64,000 nucleotides of DNA from contig NZ_JACOFU010000005.1 of NCBI RefSeq assembly GCF_014284275.1, positions 248,001 through 312,000 on the forward strand. The letters are read 5' to 3'. The translations under genes and the position numbers were made by a program. Below are positions 24,717-35,600 of this stretch, in pieces (positions within the stretch are counted from its first letter, which is position 1; the number at the start of each line of letters is the position of its first letter). The notes under the pieces were generated by a model. It searched no databases. It worked only from the letters and a program-made list of their open reading frames with translations, and was not told the DNA's origin. The stretch comes from Affinundibacterium amnicola (lineage in GTDB: Bacteria > Pseudomonadota > Gammaproteobacteria > Burkholderiales > Burkholderiaceae_D).

Positions 24717-26117
24717 ATGTTGTTTTCTCCTTTGTCGGGCCAAAAATCAAGCGGCAAACCTGCTTTATCACAACAGATAAAGGCGGTTTGCCTGCTTTGC
24801 TCAATCAGTTTATCGATCAGTTTTTGTTTGCTTGCGAATTCTGCATACGCGCAGAGCGCACGTGCGAAAGAAAAGAAACAAGCTGAAGCAAACCGCATTG
24901 AATTACAGCAAAAACTCAAGGCACTGAAAAAAGATATTAGCAAAACAGAATCTGCCAAAGAAAAAGCCAGTGATGCGCTGGAAGATTCTGAACAAGCGAT
25001 TTCCGAAGCGAATCGTTCAATTCGTGATCTACAAATTGAACAGCAAGCAGCGAATGAACGATTGAATCAGTTGATTGCCGAGCAAGCACGTTTAAGCGCG
25101 CAGGTAGAACAACAGAAAAAACAACTATCGGATTTTCTGCGTCGTCAATACATGCATGGTGATAGTGACAGAATTAAGTTGTTATTGTCTGGTGATAATC
25201 CCAATCGTATTAATCGCGAATTGCATTACATGAGCTATGTATCGCAAACGCAGGCAAAAATGATTGATGCATTACGTACTAGCTTAGAAGAAATCGAAAA
25301 GAATAAACAGGCGGCACAAGAAACCAAAGACGAGCTTGATGAAATCGCGCAGGAAGAGCGTGAACATAAACAAGGCTTAGAAAAAGAGAAAAAGCGTCAC
25401 GCATCGCTGTTGTCGCAACTTGCCAGCAAGTTGCATACACAGAAGAAAGAAGCTGCGAACCTGGAAAAAGATGAACAGCGTTTAAGTAATCTGGTATCGC
25501 GCCTAAATAAGTTAATGGAAGAGCAAGCGAAGGCCGAACAGGCTCGTCTGGCTGAGTTACAAAAACAGCGTCAAGAAAAGTTAGCGCAAGAAAAAGCACA
25601 ACGAGAAAAGAATCAACTTGCTGGTAAGAATGCTAGCAAAGTGACTAAAGAAACCGAAGAAATTAAAGTCAGCAAAGGCATGGCAATTGAACAGACGCCG
25701 ATTGCGGGAATGTTTGATGGTCGCGAATTTAATCGTCTCAAAGGGCAGTTGTTTCTGCCAGTAAAAGGTGAACTGATCGCCAGATTTGGTACGAAACGCG
25801 GTGATGGTCCGAGTTGGAAAGGTCTGTTTATCAAAGCTAGCGAAGGCGCTGAAGTGAAGGCCATCGCGGCAGGTAAAGTGGTATTTGCCGAATGGCTACG
25901 CGGTTTTGGCAATATGATCATTTTGGATCACGGTGGCCAATATCTGAGTCTTTATAGCAACGCACAAGCCGTGCTGAAACATGCGGGCGATGTGGTCAAA
26001 GCCGGTGACACGATTGCTAATGCTGGCAATAGCGGCGGCAACGAAGAAACAGGTCTATACTTTGAAATGCGCTATAAGGGACAAGTATTTGACCCGATGA
26101 GTTGGGTGCGTAAATAG
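24717..26117 (+). CDS. EnvC-like murein hydrolase activator (M23/LytM family)
   Basis: 466 residues from the ATG at 24717. A signal segment (VCLLCSISLSISFCLLANSAYAQS) is followed by a long coiled coil (residues about 45-310: Lys/Glu/Gln-rich heptads) and a C-terminal LytM domain from about 345. The usual zinc ligands are missing (GLFIKASEG and GLYFEMRYKG in place of HxxxD and HxH), as in EnvC, so it likely activates amidases at the septum and does not cut itself. The order gpmA-envC-ctpA is usual in betaproteobacteria. Confidence 0.9.
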   Translation: MLFSPLSGQKSSGKPALSQQIKAVCLLCSISLSISFCLLANSAYAQSARAKEKKQAEANRIELQQKLKALKKDISKTESAKEKASDALEDSEQAISEANRSIRDLQIEQQAANERLNQLIAEQARLSAQVEQQKKQLSDFLRRQYMHGDSDRIKLLLSGDNPNRINRELHYMSYVSQTQAKMIDALRTSLEEIEKNKQAAQETKDELDEIAQEEREHKQGLEKEKKRHASLLSQLASKLHTQKKEAANLEKDEQRLSNLVSRLNKLMEEQAKAEQARLAELQKQRQEKLAQEKAQREKNQLAGKNASKVTKETEEIKVSKGMAIEQTPIAGMFDGREFNRLKGQLFLPVKGELIARFGTKRGDGPSWKGLFIKASEGAEVKAIAAGKVVFAEWLRGFGNMIILDHGGQYLSLYSNAQAVLKHAGDVVKAGDTIANAGNSGGNEETGLYFEMRYKGQVFDPMSWVRK

Positions 26118-26215
26118 ATGCATAAGTTGGTACATAAGTAGTCTGATGAGTAAATGAATTTTGGTGGCAAATTTTGTATTGATAAATTGAGTTCGGTTAA
26201 GGCGATTGTAGAAAA

Positions 26216-27703
26216 ATGGGCAGTAAATTAAAAAGTTTAGGCTTGATCGGATTTGGTGTGGTCGCAGGAGTCGCGGCCTCGCTGCAATATTCTGCGCTCG
26301 CACAAAAAATGCAAGGTTTGCCTTTGCCATTAGAAAAGCTCAGTGAATTTACAGAAATCTTTGGCATGATCAAATCAGATTATGTTGAACCTGTTGAAGA
26401 TGAGAAATTGCTCAACGAGGCGATTAATGGCATGGTCAGTGCCTTAGATCCGCATTCAGCTTACTTAGATAAAAAATCTTTCAAGGAGTTACGTGAAGGT
26501 ACCGAGGGCAAATTTATTGGCTTGGGTATTGAAGTCGCGATGGAAGATGGCTACGTCAAAGTAATTTCACCTATCGAAGACTCACCCGCGTCACGCGCGG
26601 GCATTCATCCTGGCGATTTGATTACCCGTATCGATGGCGTTCCCATTAAAGGCTTGAGCATTGATGATGCGGTAAAAAAAATGCGCGGCGAGCCGAACAC
26701 TAAAATTGATTTGACCATCGCGCGCAAGACGGAAGATAAACCCATCGTCGTCACATTGATCCGCGAATTAATTAAGCAGCACAGTGTGAAAGGGAAAATT
26801 GTGGCACCAGGATATGCCTGGTTACGCATTTCTCAATTCCAGGAGCCGACGCTGGAAGACATGGTCAAGAAAATTAATGCCTTGTATTTGGAAGATCCTG
26901 CTTTGAAGGGTTTGGTATTAGATTTGCGTAATGATCCGGGCGGCTTATTGCCGGGGGCGATTGGGGTATCTGCTGCTTTCTTACCTAAAGACGTGGCGGT
27001 GGTTTCTACCAATGGACAAGTTGAAGACTCCAAACGCACTTATTTTGCCAAACGCGAGTTTTATGCTGGTCGAGTCGGCAGTGATCCTTTAGCAAAATTG
27101 CCTGCAGCGGTGAAGCATGTGCCTATGGTGGTATTGATTAATACTGGCTCTGCATCGGCTTCAGAAATTGTAGCGGGCGCTTTGCAAGATTATCGTCGAG
27201 CGACCATTTTGGGTACTCAAAGTTATGGCAAAGGTTCGGTGCAAACCGTCCATCAGATCACGGATGAAACAGCGGTTAAATTGACCACTGCACGTTATTA
27301 CACACCGCTAGGTCGCGCAATTCAGGCCAAAGGTATACAACCAGATTTACGTGTAGAAGAAACCGCCAACGGTGATGGGTTCAATGCATTGCGTTCACGC
27401 GAGGCGGATCTGCTCAAACATTTAAGCAATGACAAAGAGGCTGAGGCAGAAGCAGAAGCGCTTAGTGTCGACGAAGTGGAAGAAGAAAAGCGCTTAGTCG
27501 AATTAGCCAAGAAAAGTACGCCAGTAGAATTCGGTAGCAAGGAAGATTTTCAATTGCAACAGGCATTGAATCATTTAAAAGGCGTGGCAGTGAAAGTAAC
27601 GCCTTTGAAAACGATCAACACTGAAACTGCGGCCAATGCGCCTGCGTTTGCTCCTGCCGCTAATCCGAAAACCAATACAAAAAATAACGCGAATAAAAAA
27701 TAA
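26216..27703 (+). CDS. ctpA: C-terminal processing peptidase, S41 family
   Basis: 495 residues. N-terminal signal anchor (LIGFGVVAGVAASLQYSAL), PDZ domain (residues about 85-170, GIHPGDLITRIDGVPI) and the S41 protease core (LRNDPGGLLPGAIGVSAAFL). Catalytic Ser lies in GSASASE (about residue 314) and Lys in SYGKGSV (about 339). The tail is long, with an alternating Glu/Ala stretch and a low-complexity Ala/Asn end. It trims periplasmic proteins from their C-termini, including cell-wall enzymes. Confidence 0.93.
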   Translation: MGSKLKSLGLIGFGVVAGVAASLQYSALAQKMQGLPLPLEKLSEFTEIFGMIKSDYVEPVEDEKLLNEAINGMVSALDPHSAYLDKKSFKELREGTEGKFIGLGIEVAMEDGYVKVISPIEDSPASRAGIHPGDLITRIDGVPIKGLSIDDAVKKMRGEPNTKIDLTIARKTEDKPIVVTLIRELIKQHSVKGKIVAPGYAWLRISQFQEPTLEDMVKKINALYLEDPALKGLVLDLRNDPGGLLPGAIGVSAAFLPKDVAVVSTNGQVEDSKRTYFAKREFYAGRVGSDPLAKLPAAVKHVPMVVLINTGSASASEIVAGALQDYRRATILGTQSYGKGSVQTVHQITDETAVKLTTARYYTPLGRAIQAKGIQPDLRVEETANGDGFNALRSREADLLKHLSNDKEAEAEAEALSVDEVEEEKRLVELAKKSTPVEFGSKEDFQLQQALNHLKGVAVKVTPLKTINTETAANAPAFAPAANPKTNTKNNANKK

Positions 27704-27757
27704 AAAAATAGCGATTGAGGACCTCCGAAATCGCTGATTTGTACTTACTTCTTGATC

Positions 27758-28525
27758 ATGAACGACAATCAATTACTGCGTTACTCGCGACACATTTTGC
27801 TCGATCAGATTGGAATCGAAGGACAGCAAAAAATTCTGGATGCGCATGCCTTGGTCATTGGTGCCGGCGGTCTTGGTTCTCCTGTTGCACTTTACTTAGC
27901 AAGTGCAGGAATTGGTCATTTGAGCATCGTTGACGACGACGTGGTGGATCTCACCAACTTGCAGCGTCAGATTTTGCATACAACTGAACGGGTAGGGCAA
28001 AGTAAAGTCGCTTCTGCCAAGATGTGTTTGCATCAGATCAATCCAGAAGTGCGACTTGATGCGATCAAAGAACGCTTGGAGGGAGAGCGTTTGCGCGAAT
28101 TGATTCGTAGCGCGAGTGTGGTTTTAGATTGTAGTGATAATTTTAAAACGCGACATGCCGTGAATGCAGCATGTGTCGAATTTGCAATCCCCTTAGTCTC
28201 GGGCGCAGCGATTTCTTTTGACGGACAGATCAGCGTATTTGATACCCGAAAAAAAGACGCCGCTTGTTATGCCTGTTTATTTCCTGCTGATCAGGAAGTG
28301 GAAGAGGTGCGTTGTTCTACGATGGGAGTATTCGCCCCCTTGGTAGGAATTATCGGCACCATGCAAGCGGCGGAAGCGCTCAAGATTGTGATGGATTTGG
28401 GACAAACTTTAAATGGTCGTTTGATGTTACTTGATGCCATGCACATGGATTGGACTACGATAGCTATTTCAAAAAATAGTGATTGCCCAGTTTGTGGATT
28501 AAGTCACACTGAGTCTGGCTTGTAG
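27758..28525 (+). CDS. moeB: HesA/MoeB/ThiF-family adenylyltransferase
   Basis: 255 residues from the ATG at 27758. Adenylates the C-terminal Gly of a ubiquitin-like sulfur carrier (MoaD or ThiS). Nucleotide motif GAGGLGSPVALYLA, DDDVVDLTNLQRQ, DCSDNFKTRH and zinc pairs CYAC and CPVC. The adenylated-carrier cysteine (RCSTMG) is present. No rhodanese domain, so MoeB or ThiF cannot be separated with certainty. Its end overlaps the pabBC gene tail-to-tail by 27 bp. Confidence 0.88.
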   Translation: MNDNQLLRYSRHILLDQIGIEGQQKILDAHALVIGAGGLGSPVALYLASAGIGHLSIVDDDVVDLTNLQRQILHTTERVGQSKVASAKMCLHQINPEVRLDAIKERLEGERLRELIRSASVVLDCSDNFKTRHAVNAACVEFAIPLVSGAAISFDGQISVFDTRKKDAACYACLFPADQEVEEVRCSTMGVFAPLVGIIGTMQAAEALKIVMDLGQTLNGRLMLLDAMHMDWTTIAISKNSDCPVCGLSHTESGL

Positions 28526-30358
28526 TGCACCACGTAAGGCATTGCACACAATAATTTCATCTGCCTGTCGTACTTCATCAATACTCAAAGAACGTTCTTG
28601 TGCTTGAAGCAGCACATCGTCCAATAATACGCTGCGCATAATACCTGGCAAAACACCATCATTGACTGGTGGTGTAAACCATTGTGATCCGATGCGCACG
28701 AATAGATTGCTACGACCACCTTCTGTGACTTTTCCTGCGGAATTTACAAATAAGCTGTCAAACGCTCCTTGTGCTTCCGCGTTCTGCCAAGCCCGATCAT
28801 ACACTGCACGGTGACTGCTTTTATGTGCAAGAAAAATGCTTGGTGTTGTACAGGTCTCTTGGCTGAAAATTAGTGTGACAGGCTCGGTGATCGTGTTGAG
28901 CTCGGCATGTTGTAATTGTATGGTTCCGTCATAGCTAAGTGATAATCGTACGCGGTATGACTTGGCAGGGATAAGCTTGGCACATAAATGTTTCAACTGA
29001 TCTTGAATCGCGTTTTTGTCAAAGTGAAATTCAAAATACTCAGCCGATTTTTGCAACCTGTTCAGATGTCGATCCAAGTGGCGGCATGCTTCTTCCTGGG
29101 TTGCGTAAATAGTTTCAAATAAACTGAAATCTGGGTGTAGGCCGGTCAGAAATTTTGCCTTCAATGCACATTCGGCATATTCTTCATCAGCTTTGCTATC
29201 AAAGACAATGCCTGCACCAACGCCCATTGTGCCCGTTCGACAGCCATCAGCATCTTGCGCTTGTAAAGCCAGTGTACGAATCGGCACAGACAAGCAGAAA
29301 TCACCGATGGTTTGCGGTGAAATAGGGGGATCGAACCAGCCAATCGCACCAGTGTAAATACCGCGATCTTCTGTTTCTATTTCACGAATGATCTCCATCG
29401 TCCGATGTTTGGGGGCGCCCGTAATCGAACCACAAGGAAACAATGCCGACATCACCGTGTCGAGTTCAAGCTCACGACGTAGTCGCGCAGTGATGCTTGA
29501 GGTCATTTGTAGCACGCTGGTGAACCGCTGCACTTCAAACAAAGCTGGAACCTTGACTGAGCCGGTTTCTGCAATGCGGCCCAAGTCATTGCGTAGCAAG
29601 TCAACAATCATCAGATTTTCTGCGCGATTTTTAGGATCTTGACTGAGTTGTTTTGCGATCAAATGATCTTGTTGGTCGTCGCCACTTGCCGCGGCCGTGC
29701 CTTTCATTGGCTTCGCGAATAATTGCCCTTGTTGATGGCGGAAAAATAATTCGGGCGAGAGTGATAGGATTGCAGCACCATCAGGTAAGGCAATCAAGGC
29801 AGCAAATGGAACAGGTTGACGCTGACGCAAAGCTTGATACAAAGCGATGGCCGATCCGTAAGTCTGAAAATGTAATCGATAGGTATAGTTAACCTGATAA
29901 GTATCGCCAGCTGCGATATACGCGAGTATTTTCTTAATTGCTACTGTAAATTCGTCTTGATTGACACTCTTACGAATCGCTCGGATCCCGGCAATTTGAT
30001 GTGCAGATTGCAGCGTTAACCAGCGGCTGACTTCTTGTCTATTCCAGCGCTGACATTGGCGAAATATGAGTAATTGTGAAACGGCCTGCGATAGCTGATG
30101 TTCAGGCCGTGCGTTGATCGCCTGTAACTGCGCACCCGTTTCATAATTTAGTATTGCTAGTACAAAATAGCCAGCATCAAGTGCTTGCTGTGCCTGCTTC
30201 CAGAGCGGTGCCCATTCTTGCGCAGATCGGCAATATAAATGCTCAACTAAATCAGAATAGAAACGCGAATCCTCAGCCTCGCTTTGCGCATCATCTAATA
30301 ATGCGAAGCAGTCATGAGCCTGATTGTCGATGGCGTTGAATGGGGGATGGGTTGACAC
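28499..30358 (-). CDS. pabB: Fused aminodeoxychorismate synthase I / 4-amino-4-deoxychorismate lyase (PabB-PabC)
   Basis: 619 residues from a GTG at 30358; an open frame reaches 30490 but the extra residues look non-coding. Residues about 1-375 are the chorismate-binding PabB part (DLLRNDLGRIAETGSV, GSITGAPKHRTMEII, GIYTGAIGW). From about 400 the PabC aminotransferase-IV-type part follows (LFETIYA, the EGGRSNLFVR motif, GVLPGIMR). The enzyme makes p-aminobenzoate for folate. Fusions of this type are known in several bacteria. Confidence 0.92.
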   Translation of the reverse strand: MSTHPPFNAIDNQAHDCFALLDDAQSEAEDSRFYSDLVEHLYCRSAQEWAPLWKQAQQALDAGYFVLAILNYETGAQLQAINARPEHQLSQAVSQLLIFRQCQRWNRQEVSRWLTLQSAHQIAGIRAIRKSVNQDEFTVAIKKILAYIAAGDTYQVNYTYRLHFQTYGSAIALYQALRQRQPVPFAALIALPDGAAILSLSPELFFRHQQGQLFAKPMKGTAAASGDDQQDHLIAKQLSQDPKNRAENLMIVDLLRNDLGRIAETGSVKVPALFEVQRFTSVLQMTSSITARLRRELELDTVMSALFPCGSITGAPKHRTMEIIREIETEDRGIYTGAIGWFDPPISPQTIGDFCLSVPIRTLALQAQDADGCRTGTMGVGAGIVFDSKADEEYAECALKAKFLTGLHPDFSLFETIYATQEEACRHLDRHLNRLQKSAEYFEFHFDKNAIQDQLKHLCAKLIPAKSYRVRLSLSYDGTIQLQHAELNTITEPVTLIFSQETCTTPSIFLAHKSSHRAVYDRAWQNAEAQGAFDSLFVNSAGKVTEGGRSNLFVRIGSQWFTPPVNDGVLPGIMRSVLLDDVLLQAQERSLSIDEVRQADEIIVCNALRGALQARLSVT

Positions 30359-30665
30359 AATACTTAGACGAGATTGGAATCTGGCGTAGTTTACTCGTAG
30401 ATTGTTATTCTTGCAGCAGGTCGTGCGATTTTTTCTGGATTGTGAATAAAAGTGAAAATTGATGCAAATTAAATAGAAACCTGAAACCAAAATGCGTGAA
30501 CTGCGTTAGCAGTAGAGAGTCACAATAAACGCGTTATAATGCGCGAACAAAGTGGCTTGTAAACTGGTCTTACAATGCAGTCATTAGACCGCGACTGTTT
30601 ACAGCTGCGTATAAAAAATGTTTTATTTGGGTTGTCCTGTTCATTCGCTCACTATATTTAAAGCC

Positions 30666-31934
30666 ATGATAAAAAAATCTCCTATCGCCTTGGCGGCATT
30701 CCTCGTAGCCCTTGGTACCGCTTCTATTTCTGTATTGCCAGCAACTGCTCAAGCGCAAGCGCCGACGCAAACTGCGGAAGAGAAAGAAAAAGCAAAGAAA
30801 GAAGTGATTCGTACTGAATGGTCTAAACCATATATAGAAATTCAAAAACTCATTGGTGAGAAGCAGTACCAAGCTGCAGCAGAAAAAGTCGCGGCCTTGG
30901 ATGCATCTGAAAAGAAAACAGATTACGAAATTTTTGTCTTAAATCGTACCCGCGCTGCGATTGCTTCTGGCACGGGCGACAATGTCGCATTGGCGAAAAG
31001 TTTTGAGGCTTTAATCGGTAGTGAATTCTTGTCACCAGAAGAAAAGTTTCGGTTTATGGAAGGCATGGCCGGTACTTTTTACACTTTGAAGCAATATGCC
31101 GATTCACAAGTGTGGACTAAACGTTATTTGGCTGCCAATCCAAGCAATACCATGATGCAGGATTTACTTGTGCAGAATTACTATCTTGCAGATGATTTTG
31201 CAAATGCATTAAAAGAAGTAAAAGCGCAAATTGCCAGCGATGAACAAGCAGGTAAAGTGCCAGACGAAAAACGTTTGCGTTTATTGCATGGCGCCGCGAC
31301 AAAATTGAAAGATATTGATTCCTCAACTCAAGCATTAGAGTTGCTGGTAAAGTATCATGCAACCAAAGAATATTGGGCCGATTTGATGTATCGCTTGATT
31401 GGCAAACAAGGTTTTAGCGACCGCTTGCGTTTGGATTGGTATCGTTTGATGTTAGCAAATGACAATTTGGAAGATGATACTCAGTACATGGAGATGGCAG
31501 AGATTGCTTTGTTAGCGGGTTTGCCTTTAGAAGCAAAAGTTGTGGTCGATGCTGCTTATAAAGCGGGCTATTTCGGTAAGGGCAAAAATATGGCCAAACA
31601 CAAGCCTTTGCAAGATAAAGCAAATAAACAAGCTGCAGATGATGCGAAAACTTTAGACGCTGGCGAAACTGCTGCAAAAGCCGCGAAGACTGGTTTAGCC
31701 ATGACTAACATGGGCTACAACTTTGTCACCTATGGGCAATATGATCGTGGTATCGCTTTGATCGAAGCAGGTTTAGCGAAAGGTGGTTTGAAATATCCAG
31801 AAGAAGCGAAACTGCATTTAGGGGTGGCGTATCATAAAGCGGGCAATAAAGCTAAAGCAGCAGAAGTGCTGAAGACAGTGCAGGGCAACGATGGTGCAGT
31901 TGAATTGGCACGTTACTGGACTTACATGAAATAA
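30666..31934 (+). CDS. Exported TPR-type repeat protein
   Basis: 422 residues from the ATG at 30666. Signal peptide ends at AQAQ (about residue 30). The rest is helix-rich with tetratricopeptide-like units (YADSQVWTKRYLAANP, DDFANALKEVKAQIASDEQ, ALLAGLPLEAKVVVDAAYKAG, YDRGIALIEAGLAKGG, YPEEAKLHLGVAYHKAGNKAKAAEVL). Periplasmic or secreted. Function unknown; it is next to a bidirectional terminator and the Lrp-type regulator. Confidence 0.85.
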   Translation: MIKKSPIALAAFLVALGTASISVLPATAQAQAPTQTAEEKEKAKKEVIRTEWSKPYIEIQKLIGEKQYQAAAEKVAALDASEKKTDYEIFVLNRTRAAIASGTGDNVALAKSFEALIGSEFLSPEEKFRFMEGMAGTFYTLKQYADSQVWTKRYLAANPSNTMMQDLLVQNYYLADDFANALKEVKAQIASDEQAGKVPDEKRLRLLHGAATKLKDIDSSTQALELLVKYHATKEYWADLMYRLIGKQGFSDRLRLDWYRLMLANDNLEDDTQYMEMAEIALLAGLPLEAKVVVDAAYKAGYFGKGKNMAKHKPLQDKANKQAADDAKTLDAGETAAKAAKTGLAMTNMGYNFVTYGQYDRGIALIEAGLAKGGLKYPEEAKLHLGVAYHKAGNKAKAAEVLKTVQGNDGAVELARYWTYMK

Positions 31935-31951
31935 GTTTGAACAAAGCATAC

Positions 31952-31987
31952 AAAAAAGCAGTAAAGATTTGGTCTTTACTGCTTTTT
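31952..31987. terminator. Bidirectional terminator
   Basis: Perfect hairpin AAAAAGCAGTAAAGA with TCTTTACTGCTTTTT, between the TPR gene (plus) and the Lrp-type gene (minus). A-run on one side and T-run on the other allow termination both ways. Confidence 0.9.
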
Positions 31988-32006
31988 GTTTATGCAGGTC
32001 AGCAAT

Positions 32007-32465
32007 TTATTTGATCGGTAAGGCTGTCGTGTTCTTGACCTCTTCCATGACTGCATAAGTATGTGTTTCGCGAACACCACTTAATTGCAGCAAAGATTTA
32101 CCGAGGAAATCGCGATAAGCATTCATGTCTTTAACACGTGCTTTGACCAAGTAATCAAAACCACCGGCCACCATGTGACATTCCAATACCTCTGGAATAG
32201 CTTGCACGCCGCGTTTGAATGCGTCGAACACATCTGGTGTGGTGCGATCTAAGACCACTTCGATGAACACTAATAAAGCGACATCGAGTAAATGTGGATT
32301 AAGTTGGGCGGTATAGCCTAAAATGTAGTTTGATTCTTGCAGTTTGCGAACACGCTCCAGGCAAGCTGCCGGAGACAAATTGACGCGCGTGGCAAGTTCT
32401 ACATTACTGATGCGGCCGTCATTTTGTAATTCGGCCAAGATTCTTTTACTGATTTTGTCTAGCAT
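32007..32465 (-). CDS. Lrp/AsnC-family regulator, probably of putA
   Basis: 152 residues. N-terminal winged helix (DKISKRILAELQNDGRISNVELATRVNLSPAACLERVRKLQ) and C-terminal RAM domain (VLECHMVAGGFDYLVKARVKDMNAYRDFL). Lrp-type regulators bind amino acids and form octamers. It is divergent from putA with 229 bp between starts, the standard arrangement in proteobacteria where such a regulator activates putA in response to proline. Confidence 0.93.
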   Translation of the reverse strand: MLDKISKRILAELQNDGRISNVELATRVNLSPAACLERVRKLQESNYILGYTAQLNPHLLDVALLVFIEVVLDRTTPDVFDAFKRGVQAIPEVLECHMVAGGFDYLVKARVKDMNAYRDFLGKSLLQLSGVRETHTYAVMEEVKNTTALPIK

Positions 32466-32694
32466 AAGAAGGCAGTTTTAGTAGTTATTAAATAGTTGTT
32501 GAGTAGCCGTCGTATCGTTATTGAGCTGCTTTTAAGTCGCTGTTGAGTACAACTTGCGAAGTGAATAAGTGCTCATTAATAATATTTGGCGGAATTGTCG
32601 CACAAAATAGAATATTTCGATATACCTCGGAATTTCCAGAATTAATCCTCGCCAATGATCTATACAATTAAATCATATTTGCTTTTATAAATAA

Positions 32695-35600
32695 ATGATG
32701 AATCCTTCCATGAATCCAACTTCAAGCACCACGCCTTTCCAAGCCCTGCAGCAAGAATTGCTAGCAAATTCCTCTGAATTACGAGTCAATATCACTGAAG
32801 CCTATCGTCGCAATGAGGCGGAAGCGGTCGCTTGGTTGTTGTCCAATTTGCAGGAAATCCCTGCAGCAAAAAACAACATTCATGAACTGGCGAAGAAATT
32901 GGTGAGTTCTGTGCGCCAACAGCGTACTCGCGCTTCTGGTGTGGATGCCTTAATGCATGAATTTTCTTTGTCATCAGAAGAAGGTGTGGCTTTGATGTGT
33001 TTGGCGGAAGCTTTGTTGCGGATTCCCGACGCGGCGACTAAAGATCGTTTGATCGCTGACAAAATTAGTAAAGGCGATTGGCGCAAACATTTGGGCGAAT
33101 CGCCATCCTTGTTTGTGAATGCTGCGACTTGGGGTTTGCTGGTAACGGGTAAATTGGTCAGCACCAATAGTGACCAAGGCTTGGGTTCTGCATTGACGCG
33201 TTTGATCGCGAAAGGCGGTGAGCCTTTGATTCGTAAAGGTGTCGACCTCGCGATGCGCATGTTGGGTAATCAATTCGTGACAGGTCAGACGATCGATGAA
33301 GCACTGAAAAACAGTCAAGAGAATGAAGCGCGTGGCTATCGTTATTCTTACGATATGCTGGGGGAAGCTGCGTTGACCATGCATGACGCAGCGTTTTACT
33401 ACAAAGCATACGAAACCGCGATTCATGCGATTGGTAAAGCCTCAAACGGTCGTGGCATCAAAGATGGTCCAGGTATCTCAGTCAAGCTTTCAGCCTTGCA
33501 CCCACGTTACTCGCGCGCGCAACGTGCGCGTACGATGGAAGAATTGCTGCCATTGTTGAAAAAATTGCTGGTGCTCGCGAAGCAATACAATATTGGCCTA
33601 AACATCGACGCAGAAGAAACCGATCGTCTGGAATTGTCTTTAGATTTGATGGAAGCACTGGCTTTCGATAAAGACTTAGAAGGCTTTGAAGGCATAGGTT
33701 TTGTGGTGCAGGCATACCAAAAGCGTTGCCCGTTTGTGATTGATTATTTGATCGATCTGGCGCGCCGCAGTGGTCGTAAATTCATGGTGCGTTTGGTTAA
33801 AGGCGCATATTGGGATTCTGAAGTTAAACGTGCGCAAGTCGATGGCATGCCCGGTTTTCCAGTCTATACCCGCAAAGTTTACACCGACGTGTCTTACTTG
33901 ATGTGCGCGCAAAAATTGTTGGCGGTCACGGATGTGATTTACCCACAGTTCGCAACACACAATGCCTTAACCTTGTCGACGATTTACAGCTGGGCGCAAG
34001 AAGCGAAAGTCACCGATTACGAATTCCAATGTCTGCACGGCATGGGTGAAACTTTGTACGATCAAGTGGTAGGTGCAGATAAGTTGAATAAACCTTGCCG
34101 TATTTACGCCCCAGTTGGATCACATCAAACTTTATTGGCGTACTTGGTCCGTCGCTTGTTAGAAAATGGTGCTAACTCGTCCTTTGTAAATCAAATTGTC
34201 GATGAAAAAATCTCGATCGATTCTTTAATTGAAGACCCGATCAGCATTGCGACCAAGCTAGCAGGCAAGATGCATAGTGGCATCAACTTGCCAACGAATC
34301 TGTTCGGCAAAGAACGTCAAAATTCAGCAGGTCTGGATTTCAGCAATGAATTGCAATTGCAAAAAATCAGCGCGCATTTCAGCGCATTTAGCCAGCAATC
34401 TTTGACAGCGACACCGCTATTAGCTGGTACTGTATCAGCGACTTCTGCACGTTCGGTCTTGAATCCAGCGAACCACAGCGACGTGGTTGGTCAAGTGATC
34501 GAAGCTGATGCAAACGATGTACAAATCGCCCTAGCTGCAGCGCAAACCTATGCTGCAGAATGGCAAAATCAAACGTCAGCCGCACGCGCTGCCTGCTTGA
34601 GTAATGCGGGTGATTTGTTAGAAGCTCAGACTTTAGATTTCATGGCTTTGGCGATTCGTGAAGCAGGTAAGTCTTTACCAAATGCTTTAGCAGAAGTGCG
34701 TGAAGCGGTTGATTTCTTACGTTACTATGCAGCGCAAGTTGAAAATCAGCCGCAAACGCAGGCGTTGGGCCCAGTGGTTTGTATTAGCCCATGGAATTTC
34801 CCACTCGCGATTTTCATCGGTGAAGTCAGTGCCGCTTTGGCAGCGGGTAATGTCGTGTTGGCGAAACCTGCGGAACAAACTCCCTTGATCGCGCATCGTG
34901 CAATTCAACTGATGCATGAAGCTGGCGTACCAGTCGGTGCTTTGCAATTTTTGCCAGGTACGGGCGAAGTCGTCGGTGCGCAATTGGTGGCCGATAGTCG
35001 TGTCAAGGGTGTGATCTTTACGGGCTCGACAGAAGTGGCGCAAATCATTAATCGTACTTTGGCAAAACGTTCGGTTGCGGAAGGCATTGATATCCCTTTA
35101 ATCGCCGAAACCGGTGGTCAAAATGCAATGATCGTCGATAGTAGTGCATTGCCAGAACAAGTCGTGAATGATGTGCTGTCATCGGCTTTTGATAGCGCCG
35201 GTCAACGTTGTTCTGCTCTGCGCGTGTTGTGTCTGCAAGAAGATATCGCTGATAAAACTTTAGAAATGTTGCGCGGTGCAATGCAGGAATTGCGCGTCGG
35301 TATTCCAGATCGTTTAGCAACCGATATCGGTCCTGTGATCGATGCCGAAGCACAAAAAAATCTGCAAAATCATATTGACGCGATGCGTACTAAAGCTAAA
35401 TCGTTCTACAGCTTAGAGTTACCAGCGAGCTGCAGCAACGGCACTTTCGTGGCTCCGACGGTGATGGAAATTAATTCACTGTCTGAATTGACGAAAGAGG
35501 TCTTCGGTCCAGTCTTGCACGTCTTGCGTTATCAGCGCGATCAATTGCCAGGTTTGGTTGATGCGATTAATGCGACGGGTTTTGGTTTGACTCTGGGTGT